Assembly (NCBI RefSeq): GCF_018446385.1
Contig: NW_024589874.1
Coordinates: 310,001-374,000, forward strand
From: Zingiber officinale
Lineage: Eukaryota; Streptophyta; Magnoliopsida; Zingiberales; Zingiberaceae
Direction: 5' to 3'
Length of the DNA: 64,000 bases
Shown: positions 11,072 through 22,706 of the stretch, one piece after another
How positions within the stretch are numbered: position 1 is the stretch's first letter
Layout: the number at the start of each line of letters is the position of its first letter
Notes under the pieces: model-generated
Databases searched by the model: none
The model's input: only the letters and a program-made list of their open reading frames with translations
Told to the model about the DNA's origin: nothing
Position numbers and translations under genes: made by a program

Positions 11072-11763
11072 GTCTTTGATTAATTGTATCACTGAGCTGA
11101 GCAATGGTATATTGGTATTGCTATGCATGCATTAATAGGTTTATATAGAGAAGAAGCTAAGTAGGCTTGAAAGTTGAAACATTCTTCCCTGCCCTGCTCT
11201 GCTTTCATTTGGTAGCGTGCGTGAGAAGAGAGATCATGAAATGGTAAACTAAAAGCGCATGACATGCTCAGTCTTCACCTGCTCCTTAATCATCAGAGTA
11301 ATTAACTACTTGGTCTTATCTTATTACTTGACCAATTAAAAGTTTAATTTTCGCCTGAGAATTTGACCATATCATATGGTGCTAGCTACCAAATACAAGA
11401 CATGCACAATTAATTAAAGCTAATTGACTTAGTGATCCTCTACGTCCTTTATATTAATTTACTTGGCCAACATAGAAGCAAATTAGAATGGGCAACACAA
11501 TATAATTAATGCGTTTATCATCGTATTAATTAATTGATTATATTGGCTTGTACTTAACTAATCCACGTTCCCATTAATGTTCATAATTATACATTTATAA
11601 TAAGTTGTAAAGTAAGATTAGTTCAAACCTTCTAGTCTGATAGTCTATATATATATCCCTTTCCTCTAACCTATTCGCATATCATTCATTCATTGCAGCT
11701 AGCAACCAACCGCCGTTTCTACTCTTTTATATATTAATCTCCTAAACAAATTAATTAGCTAAG
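11072..11763. promoter_or_regulatory. Shared divergent promoter of GLP1 and GLP2
   Basis: The 692 bp between the two start codons hold a TATA box for each gene: TATATAA on the minus strand at 11141-11147, 70 bp from the GLP1 ATG, and a TATATATATA run near 11646-11656 for GLP2. Between the GLP1 TATA and ATG is TGCATGCAT (about 11124), an RY-type motif. W-box cores (TTGAC) occur on the plus strand at 11328, 11363 and 11424. W boxes are bound by WRKY factors, and barley GER4 promoters are known for them. Whether regulation is shared is inference. Confidence 0.65.
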
Positions 11764-12558
11764 ATGGCGGCTAAAATTCTTATGGTTATTGCTGCTCTCC
11801 TTGCTTTGCAATTGGCTACCTCTCGTGTAGTATGGGCATCTGATCCTAGTCCACTTCAAGACTTTTGCGTCGCCGATAATAGCTCCAAAGGTTTATATAC
11901 ATAACTTCTTCTCCCTTAGCTTAATTAGCTTGGTTGATTTAATTTAGAGTGGCTTGTCTAATTGCATCTTATATATTCATTGGTTCCTTGATTTACAGTG
12001 TTTGTCAATGGATTCGTTTGCAAGAGCATGGATGACGTGAAAGCCGAAGACTTCTTCACCTATGGCCTCGACAAGCCCGGCAACACCATCAACAAGCTAG
12101 GCTCCAACGTCCGTGCAATCAATGTGAATACAATTCTTGGGCTCAACACGCTCGGCATCTCCATGGCTCGCATCGACTTCGCCCCTCGCGGACTCAACCC
12201 ACCCCACACTCACCCTCGCGCCACTGAGATCCTCACCGTGCTAGAAGGAGAGCTCTATGTTGGCTTTGTGACATCCAACATCGGCCAAACCAACCGCCTT
12301 TTCACCAAGATTCTGAAGAAGGGCGATGTGTTTGTGTTCCCTCAAGGCCTTGTCCACTTCCAATTCAACCGTGGTCATACAAGAGCTATTGCAATCGCTA
12401 CTCTAAGTAGCCAAAACCCCGGTACCATAACCGTTGCAAATGCAGTTTTTGGCTCAAAACCCTCCATATCCGATGAAATTCTCGCTAAGGCTTTCCAAGT
12501 GGATCGGAAGATTATTGACCGACTCCAAGCTCAATTCTGGATGGATAACAACAATTAG
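11764..12558 (+). CDS. Germin-like protein GLP2 (two exons, intact)
   Basis: A secreted cupin paralogous to GLP1. Exon 1 is 11764-11890 and exon 2 is 11999-12558. The 108-bp intron has GTTTAT...TTACAG ends and phase 1. The product is 228 aa. The signal peptide begins [13 protein letters not shown] and ends before [14 protein letters not shown]. The box 2 ligands in [11 protein letters not shown] and the box 3 His in [13 protein letters not shown] are present. The glycosylation site of GLP1 is lost here (SNVR). The poly(A) signal AATAAA is at 12644-12649. It is transcribed away from GLP1 from the common promoter. Its U2 counterpart GLP4 differs at 13 residues. Confidence 0.95.
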
Positions 12559-14464
12559 ATATATGGGAGACGTTTGAATATCATATATATTATCAATATC
12601 ACCGTTACTATGCATGGGTTATTATAACCAGTATAATTGACTTAATAAAGTAATTTGTCATGTAACCATTTAATTTATTTCAATAATAAAGATCATGAGG
12701 ATGATGATGATGATGAGATATTTTCTTTGAATAATGATATAATATGAGATCCAATATGTTTGAAACCTAGGTTTAATCATGCTAACAAAGACAAAAGCGT
12801 CAAATTTATAAATTATGTTGTTTAATTGTACCTTTTAAATTACAAATTAAGCTGCAATTATATATGATTGAAATAGACTTAATTAATCAATGAAAAAATT
12901 TGTGCATGGTACATCCGCCCAACCTTTTTTTCTCAACATACCTATCTTTGTCGACATGCACACTTCAACTAAGATTTTCATAACACATCTAGCTTGTTTG
13001 ATTTATTATATGTACTATCGATGTGATTTGTCCATCCCTCTAATTATATGCCTAACTCAATTGGCTTTCTTGAATCGTCTTGGACATAATTAGTCAATCG
13101 AATTTGCCATGTCAAATCTTTTTGAGCCACCTAGCACAACGATGCGATAATTTCATTTAGCTTGTTCGGCATACTTAGCTTGATTGACACCATTGCCTAC
13201 TACTAGCTTGATTGACATGCTTAATTAGCTTAGCTAACCCACTTGGTCCTCTCATAAAATGAATCTGCCCCGCTCACCAAATACAATTGACCAACCTACT
13301 TCTCCCAACATAATAGACTTACCCAATCAATTATAATCCATTTGGGATATTTTGAATACAAGTTATTCATGACCTTAGATGCATTAAATATAAAGAAGAG
13401 ATTGTCTATGCATACTTTTGAGGTATGTGCAATGGGGAGAAGGGAAAAGTCTAAAGTTAGAAATTTTATTCTCCTATGGTGGAAATTGGAACATTCCTAG
13501 CTAGCTCCATGGGTAGCTTAGGTGTAGGGAGAGATTGTTTTATGTCCCATTTTATTTTTTGATTTCTTTAGCTTATATAATGAATTGACAAACATAAAAA
13601 AAAAAGAGAATACCCGATCACACAAAAATTTTCCACCAGCTGTCAGAGTAAATCGGGATGCGCTTGCGGTGGGAGGCCTAGAAGCCTAGCATCCCTTGGT
13701 GGTGAGTCCCATTTGAAGAAAAAAAAGACCCTGCAAATGTCCCGTATCTGAGAATCAAACCGTGGGTGCCTAGGTGACAATTAGACGCCCTTCCACTACA
13801 TCGTCGCTCCGGGGGCTATTTACGACGTACAAAGTATGATGTTAAGGAGGTGTTTGTGTTAAGATTATTGATGTCGTCTGTTGTGCGCTACAGTTATATT
13901 TATTCGTGGGCTATAAATGTTCTATTAACGCTATTATAAACCAAAATTGAAATAAAAATAGAATCAAAATTCAAATAATTCTCATACCATGATCAACCCT
14001 TAGCAACACACTTGAGCAAAACTATCAGCACCACACTCAAACAATTATCATACCTTGTTCAACTGTCATACCATTTATATGGCTTTTAGATCAATATAAT
14101 CTATAGCAATATAATCACATGAAACTATAATTTTATTTAACAAAGAGACGGTACTTCCTATTGCATCCTCAAGAAAAACATTTCATCATCTTAGCCATTG
14201 ACACTACATCTCTGATGTTCAAAAGAGATGGAAGACCAACCAATATTACATCATAATCCCTAAAGTAGATAATGACTGTGTCATGAGCACACTAGCAAAA
14301 AGTGGATAAAAAGGTCATAATAGCTTGTTCTTACCTTAATATTTTTTTTCAAACACAGACATGTGTGCTACATGTTCAAAGGTACATTTAGCTCCTTCCC
14401 AAGCAATGGCTTTCATGAGCATCTTCAAAACATTCATAAACAATTGTTCATTCTCAATTTCTAA
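12559..14464. other. Intergenic sequence 3' of GLP2, mostly absent from U2
   Basis: After the GLP2 3' UTR, about 1.64 kb (roughly 12672-14308) has no counterpart in unit 2, where the flanks join directly at CATTTAAAAAGGTCAT. It is AT-rich with short GAT-GAT runs (about 12698-12716). Apart from the SINE-like block at 13610-13835, nothing is recognised. An open frame at 12890-13093 is not supported as a gene. Confidence 0.55.
13610..13835 (-). repeat. Candidate tRNA-derived SINE, reverse orientation
   Basis: Read on the minus strand, GGAGCGACGATGTAGTGG resembles a tRNA 5' half with an A box, and GGTTTGATTCT matches a B box about 40 bases later, followed by CAGATACGGGACATTTGCAGG. It occurs only in unit 1. 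No clear tail or target duplication was seen, so the ends are approximate. Confidence 0.4.
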
Positions 14465-14857
14465 CACTACAAAAAAAATCGAGATTACCAACGGAATATT
14501 CCGTTGCAATTCCGTCGGTGAAGTGGTTTAGGGACAAAATTATGACAGAAAATTATTTGTCGGAAGGTGATTCATTGGAAACGATTTTAAAGATGGAATT
14601 TGGGTCTGTTGGTAAATTTTACTATGAAAATTTATTTTCCGTAGCAAATTTTCCTGATGAAAACACTCATTCCGTCAGTAATATCAAAATGGAGTTTCTG
14701 TCAGAAAGTTCATTTTGATATTACCGATAGAAATGTTGTTTTCGTTGAAAAACAATCGATATTTACCGATGGAATACTGATTTTGTCAATAATTAAAAAA
14801 AAATCAAGAATCATTTATATTCAAGATATACCTTGTTTATAATTTCCATATATACAA
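14465..14857 (+). mobile_element. CACTA-type terminal fragment, U1 copy
   Basis: It starts CACTACAAAAAAAA and carries subterminal repeats around CCGTCGGT / ACCGATGGAA / TTACCGATAG in both orientations, the layout of CACTA (En/Spm) ends. A second CACTACAACAAA start follows at 14858. No matching TTGTAGTG right end was found. The U2 copy is at 57942-58333. Confidence 0.5.
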
Positions 14858-15378
14858 CACTACAACAAATGTATAATCAGGATCTACCCAATGGAATACT
14901 CTACTCCTCTGTTAGGATATGATATCTATCACATGTATGTAGGTATAGTTTTGTTAACATATATACACTTGCGTAGGTATACAGGAGTGTACTTATAGGT
15001 ACAAACCTAAGTATATAACTGAAATGTGATGTAAATGCACGAGTATCAATCGGTAACTATACTATGGTATAGTAATGTCATACAAGGAATATTCGGTGCT
15101 AGAAGTTGTTGGGTGATCGAAGGCGTATAGTCTTCCTCCGAGAAATCTTCCGTTATACGTGTATGAATAGTCTTTTATAACCTCCATAATAATGATAGAA
15201 GCTGAGTAGCCTATCTCATAATAAAGTTTTATTGCTTGTATATGTCAGATATTAGAATATTCCTTAATGAATAGTTATTATTCTCTGACTGGTTGTTATG
15301 ATTTCCTGACAATGTTGTATCTTGGAGGTGATCCAACCGGACCCTTATCTGATCGGTTATATGTAATAGGAGACTTAC
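14858..15378. other. Unassigned sequence between CACTA end and LTR, U1
   Basis: It begins with a second CACTACAACAAATG end-like sequence, then about 500 bp conserved in unit 2 (58334-58855). No gene, LTR start or terminal repeat is recognised. Confidence 0.35.
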
Positions 15379-16276
15379 TGCTAGTATCCTGGAGTAGTTT
15401 TGATGTGTCAACTAAGTTTAGTTAGGTCATGTTGTATTTGATCTTTGTTTCTAGGTGTGCAAGAGCTTAGGAACACAAGAAGTTAAGCGAAAGATGCAGC
15501 TAGCGAGAAGGATGATACAAGAAGAGAGTTTACAGGATCGGTGCATCGAAGGACGAGATGATATGGAAGAGTACACCAACGAACAAGAAGGACGCATGCG
15601 ACGGACTGAGGGACGGGATGCCGGGGAGAAAGGCTACTCGAAGAGAAGGTCGGAGTTGGGTTCAAGTGACCTCAACTCCAGTTAGCCGAAGAATCACCTA
15701 TGTGAAGAACTACGTGAAGAGATCAACTTTTCAGCTGAGTTGCCTTGTGAAAGACGCCATCCATGGCTGGAAGGTGCCTAAGATGAATTGTACGAAGACA
15801 TCTTCCAACCTATTGAAGGCTTCTTCCCTAGCTATTAGCCGAAGATAAAATTTTGTCTTCGGCGATAAGATTTGCCACGCTGGAGGCGCCTTCCACCCAA
15901 TTGAAGGCACAATCCAGGTTCGGATGAAATTTTCTAGGGGCTATAAAAAGACCTTTGAAGTTAGGAATAATTCAACAACTTGAACAACAAGCATTGTGCA
16001 CTTTCCTAGTCTTTCTTTTAAGTAACCAACTTCTGTAAGAGGCTTCTCTGCCTGCAACAAAGGAGAATTCTAGTGGAGTTTTCTTCAACGCATTGGATTA
16101 ACAACCACCTAGGTTGTAACAAAGTAAATAGAATTATTCACTTAATTTCTTTTATTTAGTTATTCAATTAATTCATTATTAATATTGTGCTAATCTAATT
16201 TAATCAAAGGATTGAGAAATGGGTTGTTTTTTTTAAGGCAATTCACTCTCCTCTTGCTGGCTCTGCTGGACCAACA
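15379..16276 (+). repeat. Copia solo LTR related to Copia-B, U1 copy
   Basis: It shares several LTR landmarks with the Copia-B LTR: GATGCAGCTAGCGAGAAGGA, GGAAGAGTACAC, CTTCTGTAAGAGGCTTCTC and a GGACCAACA end. A TATAAAAAG promoter lies near 15941. No coding sequence is attached. The U2 copy is at about 58856-59753, so the insertion predates the duplication. Confidence 0.6.
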
Positions 16277-16734
16277 CTAACAAGGATGGGGAACTGAGTC
16301 CATTCATTTTGATCGACAATTAGGATGACCAGACTATATACTAAGTTGTATTGTAATAGTGAGAAATGAGTTGTCCTTTAAGTTCAAACGATGTTGCGCC
16401 CAACCAATAGTATTCTTAAAGTGCTTTTATTGGGAAGTTGGGAGCTCAACCATAGGTTCGTCGGATACTTTAGACCGAGCAACTATATATAATAAGACTT
16501 ACCCCTACACTGCTATGCAGGGATCTGGAAGTTTAGACCGGATCTTATATTGGTCGGCACTAAACCCTATTTACCCTACCAACATTAGGGTTGTTTAGGT
16601 TTATTTTGTATATCTTAGCATCAAGTGGATTGATAAATCCTCCCAATTTGCCCTGTTCTTAGGGCCGGTCATTTTTATACTAAAAGTTATATTACAACAC
16701 TGATAAGATTTTGCATGTAAGCAAAAAGTAATAT
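16277..16734. other. Unassigned spacer before Copia-B, U1
   Basis: This is 458 bp conserved in unit 2 (59754-60211). No gene or mobile-element end is recognised. Confidence 0.4.
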
Positions 16735-18979
16735 TGTTGGAACTCCAAGGTTGTTTTGATGTCATCAACAAGTTAAGTTAGGTCCTGTGGTATTTTAACC
16801 TTGTGTTTAATTGTGCAGGAGCTTAGGACCATAGGGAGTCGAGCAAAAGATGCAGCTAGCGAGAAGGACGACACAGAAGAGACCCGACAGGCTCGGTGCG
16901 TCTGAGGTACGAGGTGCTGCGGAAGAGTACACAGGCGGACGAGAAGGAGGCATGCAACATTTTAGAGGGACGAGAAGCCGGAGTAGAAGGTTGCTCGAGA
17001 AGGCCAAAATTGGGTTCGGGGTGAGCTTTATTTCGGTTGGCTGAAATCATCCAAGCGAGCGGAATCGGAGCGAAAGATTGGGACCGAGGTGAGTAGCACT
17101 GGAGCAGAGGGACCGGACCAAAAGTCAACTTTGTTGACTATTGTGGTTCGGACACCCGGAACTATTTCGGGCGCCCGGACCAATCCGAGCTGCTCGAAAC
17201 CCCTTTCGGGTGCCCGGACCTGAAATTTTATCCTGATCACGGCCAAACACGATCTATGCGAGAAGGGATAAATTTTTATTCCCTCCCAGATGCCTGGAAC
17301 CCTTCCAGGCGCCCCGACCAAGGTTATAAATATAGCCTTAGTCCAAGAAGCTCAATCAACACAAGCAATTAGCATTTCGAACACTTGTACGCTTTCTTTA
17401 GAGTTTTGCTTCTATTTTCTGTGCGTCATTGTTACGATTCCGCAAGTGCACGGATTCGTCGTCAGTAATATATAAGATTATTGAACCACAGGGACTGTTG
17501 ATTAAGCACTAGAGATGTCGCAAAGGAAGTTATCTAGACGGTTGAAAGTTGGCTTTGGCGCTTGCAAACTAACGAGAGTGATTGAAGAGAGAAAGAGAAG
17601 GATGAGAGAATCGATCTTGGAGGGAATTGAGCTTTGGGAAATGAATTCTATGAATTCGGTTTCATTATGGTGGAACCTGATGCATCATGTTCTATCTTTT
17701 ACTCATTGTCAATCAACATACCTTCGTCAGAAGTTAAAGCTACTATCTTTAAGTACTAATCAGAGAAGATCCCTGTGAAATCCTGTTACAGTTAATCCCT
17801 GTCAGTAGGGCGCCTCGGTAGATCACAAGAATACAAATCTAATCGGTATCATTAGGGATAGAGATAGGGGTTTGGTTTGGTCTCTGACTTCCTTGTAGAG
17901 AAGTTGCCTCTCCTTTCAAGGGAATATCCTAGACGTCCGTGAACGGGTTACCCCTAACATTAGGGCCCCTCGGGTATACGATCAAAGATCCTCTCTTTAC
18001 GAAATTAGCAATTCCTACACAATCACTTAACATGACAAGGCAACAAGTCTCATGCACATCAAATAGAAACAAAGCAAGAGAAATCATCCAACAAGTAAAA
18101 GCACGAACATGACTCTTACATCAAACCCTATCCAAAACTACTCCCTACATCCATATAAAAGGAGATCTACTCCATTGCGAGAGACCAAAACATAAAGTAA
18201 AGAACACTTACAACCCTTGATGTGAGAAGAAGGGGAAGAAGAGATTCTTGCCGAGGTTTCCGATGTCTTGGTGATGCCTCCTTACTTTGGAGATGGACGG
18301 AACGTCTAGAGATGGCGGCGGATGAAGCTCTCGAGTTTCCCCCGAAGGGGAGAACCCTTTCCCAAGGAGAGGGGGCGAAATCCCAAACCAAATATCCTCA
18401 CTACAACAAAAACCCTCATAGACATTGGTTTTTCACCGATGTTTATTACATTTTCGACCGATGTCTATGAAGGCGATGTAAAAGGTCTGCCATTTTAGAC
18501 ACCGGGTTAAAACTGGTGTAGTATCACTTAACGACACCGGTTTTCAAATCCGTTATTAACCGATGTAGTATCACTTAACGATACTGTTTCATCAACGACT
18601 TAAAACTGATGTAATAATATATGGAAATAACACCATTTTTGGTAGCGGTATAGGACCGATGTAATATTAGTTAATGACACTGGTTTTGCAGCGGTGGAAA
18701 ACCGATGTAATATCAGTATTTTTTACCAACACAAATTTGATTTCCGAAACAGTGAAAAATCGACTGTAACCAAGAAAATACACAAATATTCACAAATTAC
18801 ACAAATATTCTTCATTCAACAGTATCCATAAAATACATAAATATTGTTCTTACAACAGTATCCATAAAATACACAAACATTCTTTTTACATCAAAATCTA
18901 ATAGATATCAAAATCAAAGTAGAACATTCTTTTAACAACACATTAAGGTAGAACATCGTGAGTCAAAAATCAAGCTGAG

Positions 18980-19400
18980 GCTACATTAAATTATGAGAAT
19001 CAGAATCTGTTCAACTTGCTATACTGCTCCATTCTTCTTGCGCCTTTCATTTCCCTAATCTCACCACTTTTCACCTTCAAATGCCTAGTTTTCTGAGTTA
19101 AAACATCCACTGTTCTAATCTGTCAAACAAAAGTATCATTTGGTCTACTTAACTAAGCAAAGAACAAAAACAGAAGAATTATACATGCTACAGAAGTCCT
19201 AGAATATCACCATCAGAAAGAAATTGACATGGGACAATATACGCAATTTACATTCCATGCAAATGCATGCATCATCCAAAGTTTTCAAAAATCAAATACT
19301 TTTCCTACTCAAATGTAATCTAGCATGCATTCAGCCCACTCGAACCGCACTTCATCAATTTCAACTCTGGAGTGCTTGAGATTTGTAAACTGTAAAAACA
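18980..19400 (-). pseudogene. Unidentified exon-like blocks inside the CACTA element
   Basis: On the minus strand, a block ending near 19319 follows a TACAG acceptor-like site and reads FTNLKHSRVEIDEVRFEWAE. A second block (about 19122-19005) follows TTTGACAG and reads IRTVDVLTQKTRHLKVKSG, then EIREMKGARRMEQY. I do not recognise the gene. These may be a third captured fragment or the C-terminal end of an element gene. Confidence 0.35.
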
Positions 19401-19706
19401 CATAAATAATATATTAGTAAACCAAGACCAAAAATCATAGTTGAAAAAGTAGTAAGAGTACCAGGTAACAAGATGACTAATTTGAATGCTTAAAAAGAGA
19501 CACATTCATCATTTATCTCAACCACATCATATAGTAATAGATCTATCATTCCTGGGAACTTAATAAATTCCAAACCAGAAATTATTGCAACAAAGTTTTC
19601 TCATAGTTGCAATTTAATTAATCAGTACTTGATGGAGGTTCAATCTTTTCATATTCTGAATATCATTCAAATGTCCTGGTGTAGCAACAATGATTGAACA
19701 CTGCGT

Positions 19707-19878
19707 TCAAAAATTAATTAGTACTTTACAGCCTTCAAAAATTCCCACTGCGTTCTTCACAGACTCAACATCAATGTCTATTAGCTTTCCTGTGCTTGAT
19801 GCAATGATTGAACACCTCTTTTCTCGGGCATTAGGAACAAAGGTGTTTTCTTTTTCTTCAGAAGAAAACAATGCAATA
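19707..19878 (-). pseudogene. PnsB1/NDF1-like last exon, captured by CACTA
   Basis: After a poly-pyrimidine tract and CAG acceptor, the minus strand reads IALFSSEEKENTFVPNAREK, then CSIIASSTGKLIDIDVESVK, NAVGIFEG and a stop. This matches, from memory, the C-terminus of the chloroplast NDH subcomplex B subunit 1 (PnsB1/NDF1: ...LFSSEEK...GKL.DID...VKNAM.VFEG). It belongs with the 5' exons at 22707-23563, but the CFA-like exons lie between them. It is a fragment and is not expected to be functional. Confidence 0.7.
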
Positions 19879-20875
19879 CTGAAAAAAAAAACATCTCAAC
19901 TATCACAAACAAAAGAATGATATGTTTGTTATTAACCACTTACGAATCAAATAACGTTGAGCTAGAATATTGAGGGTGATGGGAATTTAGATAAAGACTT
20001 TTTTTTTACTGTACAAGGTTTATTAGTAAAGAGATTATTTTGCTGATCTCTTTCATCCTATATCTTTTCCAATCCATCATGGTATCTTACTGGACATAAA
20101 CTTCAAACGATGCCTAACAAAATATCAAAAATAGTACCAGAGCCAAAATTCTCAAACACATCAATCCTCTTCTTCCTTTGGTTTATCTTATGGCAAACAT
20201 TTTCGTATATTTCCTTTACGACACCCTTTTCTTCCCTGGTACTTTCTATACCAAACACATCAACCCTCCCATGGAGCCTCTATATAAAACAATGCCTATG
20301 CGCTATAACTCATGATATATGTCATGCAAACTTTATATGCATTCAGTATCATCAGTTTATGGAGGTATTAAGGAAAGATTAAAGTGATTGTTGTCTAATT
20401 CATAACCAATTCTGCCTTGATCCTTTCCAGCTTGATGTATTACCATATTAAAATTCCTAATTGCTTTCGCATGATGTGATTTTTCTCTATTCTTGTCCAT
20501 TGTTTTTATGTAACTACTAAAGTACTGCTTGTGTTAACTATGAACTCTGAACAATGCTAAACAAATCATCAAGAATATTATTGTTTCCACAAGTTCTCAC
20601 AAAATTGTGTATAATTGATCTAAATAGTTAGCAAATGCAATTTTGTGATTATTTTTTCAGAAAGATATATAAAGGAAGCCCTTGAGCCTCCATCCCCCAA
20701 TAACTTATAATTGTTGTAAGACATTGACATTGTTGTAATACAATTTCAAAGTGTGTTGTATCCCAAAGGTTCAACTAACTGGGGCTCTGACAATATTAAT
20801 CTTAACTCACCAAGAATTCATGATGTTAAACTAATCATGTCTGGCCAGTTGCTAAGACAAAAATAAAGCACTGAC

Positions 20876-22248
20876 CTGTAACACATTTAACCAATATGTA
20901 AGGCACACACCGTGTTGTGTTGTCCCAAGAAAGTTCCAAGCACTCCATGCCGCTGGATTTTGTGGCATGAAACTTTTGTCATGATGAAGATAAATGTCAC
21001 TGTGCATTGAGAAATTGAAGACTCCAATCAGTCGAGAGGTTGAGAAAACTAAAATTTTGCAAGGACGTGTATGTGATTGAGTTTGAGCAAGAAGAAATGT
21101 GAAGTTCCCCTCAAGTTTGCACTTAGCTAACATTTTTATCCGAGAAGACCATATATCTCCAAATTCTGAGCAAAAATTTGTGTGCAAGATGATTGATCAC
21201 TAAATTCTAAGGAGATATGAATGCTAGTCTTATTTCTCAGTAATAAATTAAAGATGGAATTAAATAGAATTCTCGATGTCAAAAGGACAAGAAGTTGTAT
21301 TGCAATATATGAGTCTTATTTTGTGATTTAAAGTTCCTTTAGTTCCTTAAAAAAATTTTTGAATCAGTATTGCTTATTGGGCTATTTTTGGAAGAAATAA
21401 CTGGAGGTGAGAAAAGGTATGCCGTTTGTTCGAAAACATATCACCGAACACTGTGAGAAAAATTGAGATCTCAGGGCACCATTTGAAAAAAAAAATCACC
21501 TAGATTCGAAGCTATCAGTTGTCCTAGAACTAAGATCCTAGACATTCAGCTAATAGTTATCACATGAACACCCAACTCTTAAAATTCATGGGCTTCTATG
21601 ATTTGAATGGCTTTCTTGCACTTCTCAAAAAAAAAAAAATATGTGTATATATATCAGCATACCTATATACATATTGAAATGCACCAAGTATCCTTGCTTC
21701 CTCAGATGTTTCTTGCTCTCCCAATAACTTTAAAGCATCCGACGCATGAGTGCTAATTATGCATCCATCATATATATCTTTGGAACAATCTTCTCCTACC
21801 ACACAACATCCTGCCAAAAAGGCATTTTCAGGAACTAACTAAAATGTGCACCAGAAATTCAACTTGCATAATGAGTTATTGTAGTTTCCCAAAAAGAAAA
21901 AGAGAAAAAAAAACATGATCTGCTCATTGTGTTCTAATAGTACATTAAGATTTTGTTCCAAGGCAATGTTAAACCTTTAAGTTTATTGATATAAATATCA
22001 ACGATCATTGATTAGGTAACTGAAAGTTGTTTACCTGCATCAGTACTAAAAACTGATTCCATAGCACACCTTGTTCTAATAGTACATGATCTGCTCTCCA
22101 ATTCTTCTCTTATCTACTTATAATAAGCATCAACTTTGAGTCAAAAGTTTACAAAGAATGAGTTCAAACACTCGGGGAGAGGCAATACCTTGTCGACGTA
22201 GCACTATGAACGTGACTTGACAGTGAGCCACTGTGGACGGTCGAATAG
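20876..22248 (-). pseudogene. FAD-oxidoreductase/cyclopropane-fatty-acid-synthase-like gene, four captured exons
   Basis: Four exons with GT-AG introns on the minus strand are 22189-22248 (LFDRPQWLTVK...), 22035-22113 (IREELESRSCTIRTRCAMES), 21663-21810 (DIYDGCIISTHASDALKLLG, ending QYVY) and 20876-20999 (DIYLHHDKSFMPQNPAAWSA, then WNFLGTT...LTYWLNVLQ). In plants this sequence belongs to the N-terminal FAD-binding amine-oxidase-like half of a large protein whose C-terminal half is a cyclopropane-fatty-acyl-phospholipid synthase. Intron phases agree between exons, so it was captured as DNA, not as a spliced copy. Exon 1 has an in-frame stop (SRS, stop, CYVDK). The start, the dinucleotide-binding N-terminus and the methyltransferase half are absent. 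Confidence 0.8.
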
Positions 22249-22706
22249 CTGAAATGTGAATGGAAGCATTAGAGAGATCAGAATAAGGGAGAAGGGAAAT
22301 GGAGAAACAAGGATGCTAAGTTGAATAAGCTCTAGCAAACAACAAAACTTTTGACAACACAGAAGATACATCACTAAGCATGTAACATGCAACTTATACA
22401 ATTACAAAGCACCAAAAATAGTCTGTTCAAATAAAGTGCTAAATAAGAAGAATGAAAATGTGGCAATGCATTACTTCATAATTAACAACGGCAAGAGTCA
22501 CAAAAGTATATTGACCCAAAGAAGGTGGGTCACTGTCTCATAATTAACTTATAACTCATCATGAATTATTTAACTTTGTCTCCCTAACCATTCCTCCATT
22601 TCATCGTACCTGAAACACCACAAGTATCACAAATGAACAATCCACAACAACAAAATATTTTTTTGTATGTTTGTTTAGAATTGAGGCATCAATGGTGGTT
22701 GCCTCA

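Noticed and set aside
14518-14842. Small frames in the CACTA terminal fragment
   Set aside because: They arise from subterminal repeats and are not kept in the U2 copy.
17515-17778. Open frame in both Gypsy-C LTRs (also 32139-32402)
   Set aside because: It lies wholly in the LTR and has no recognised domain; conservation follows from the LTR pair.
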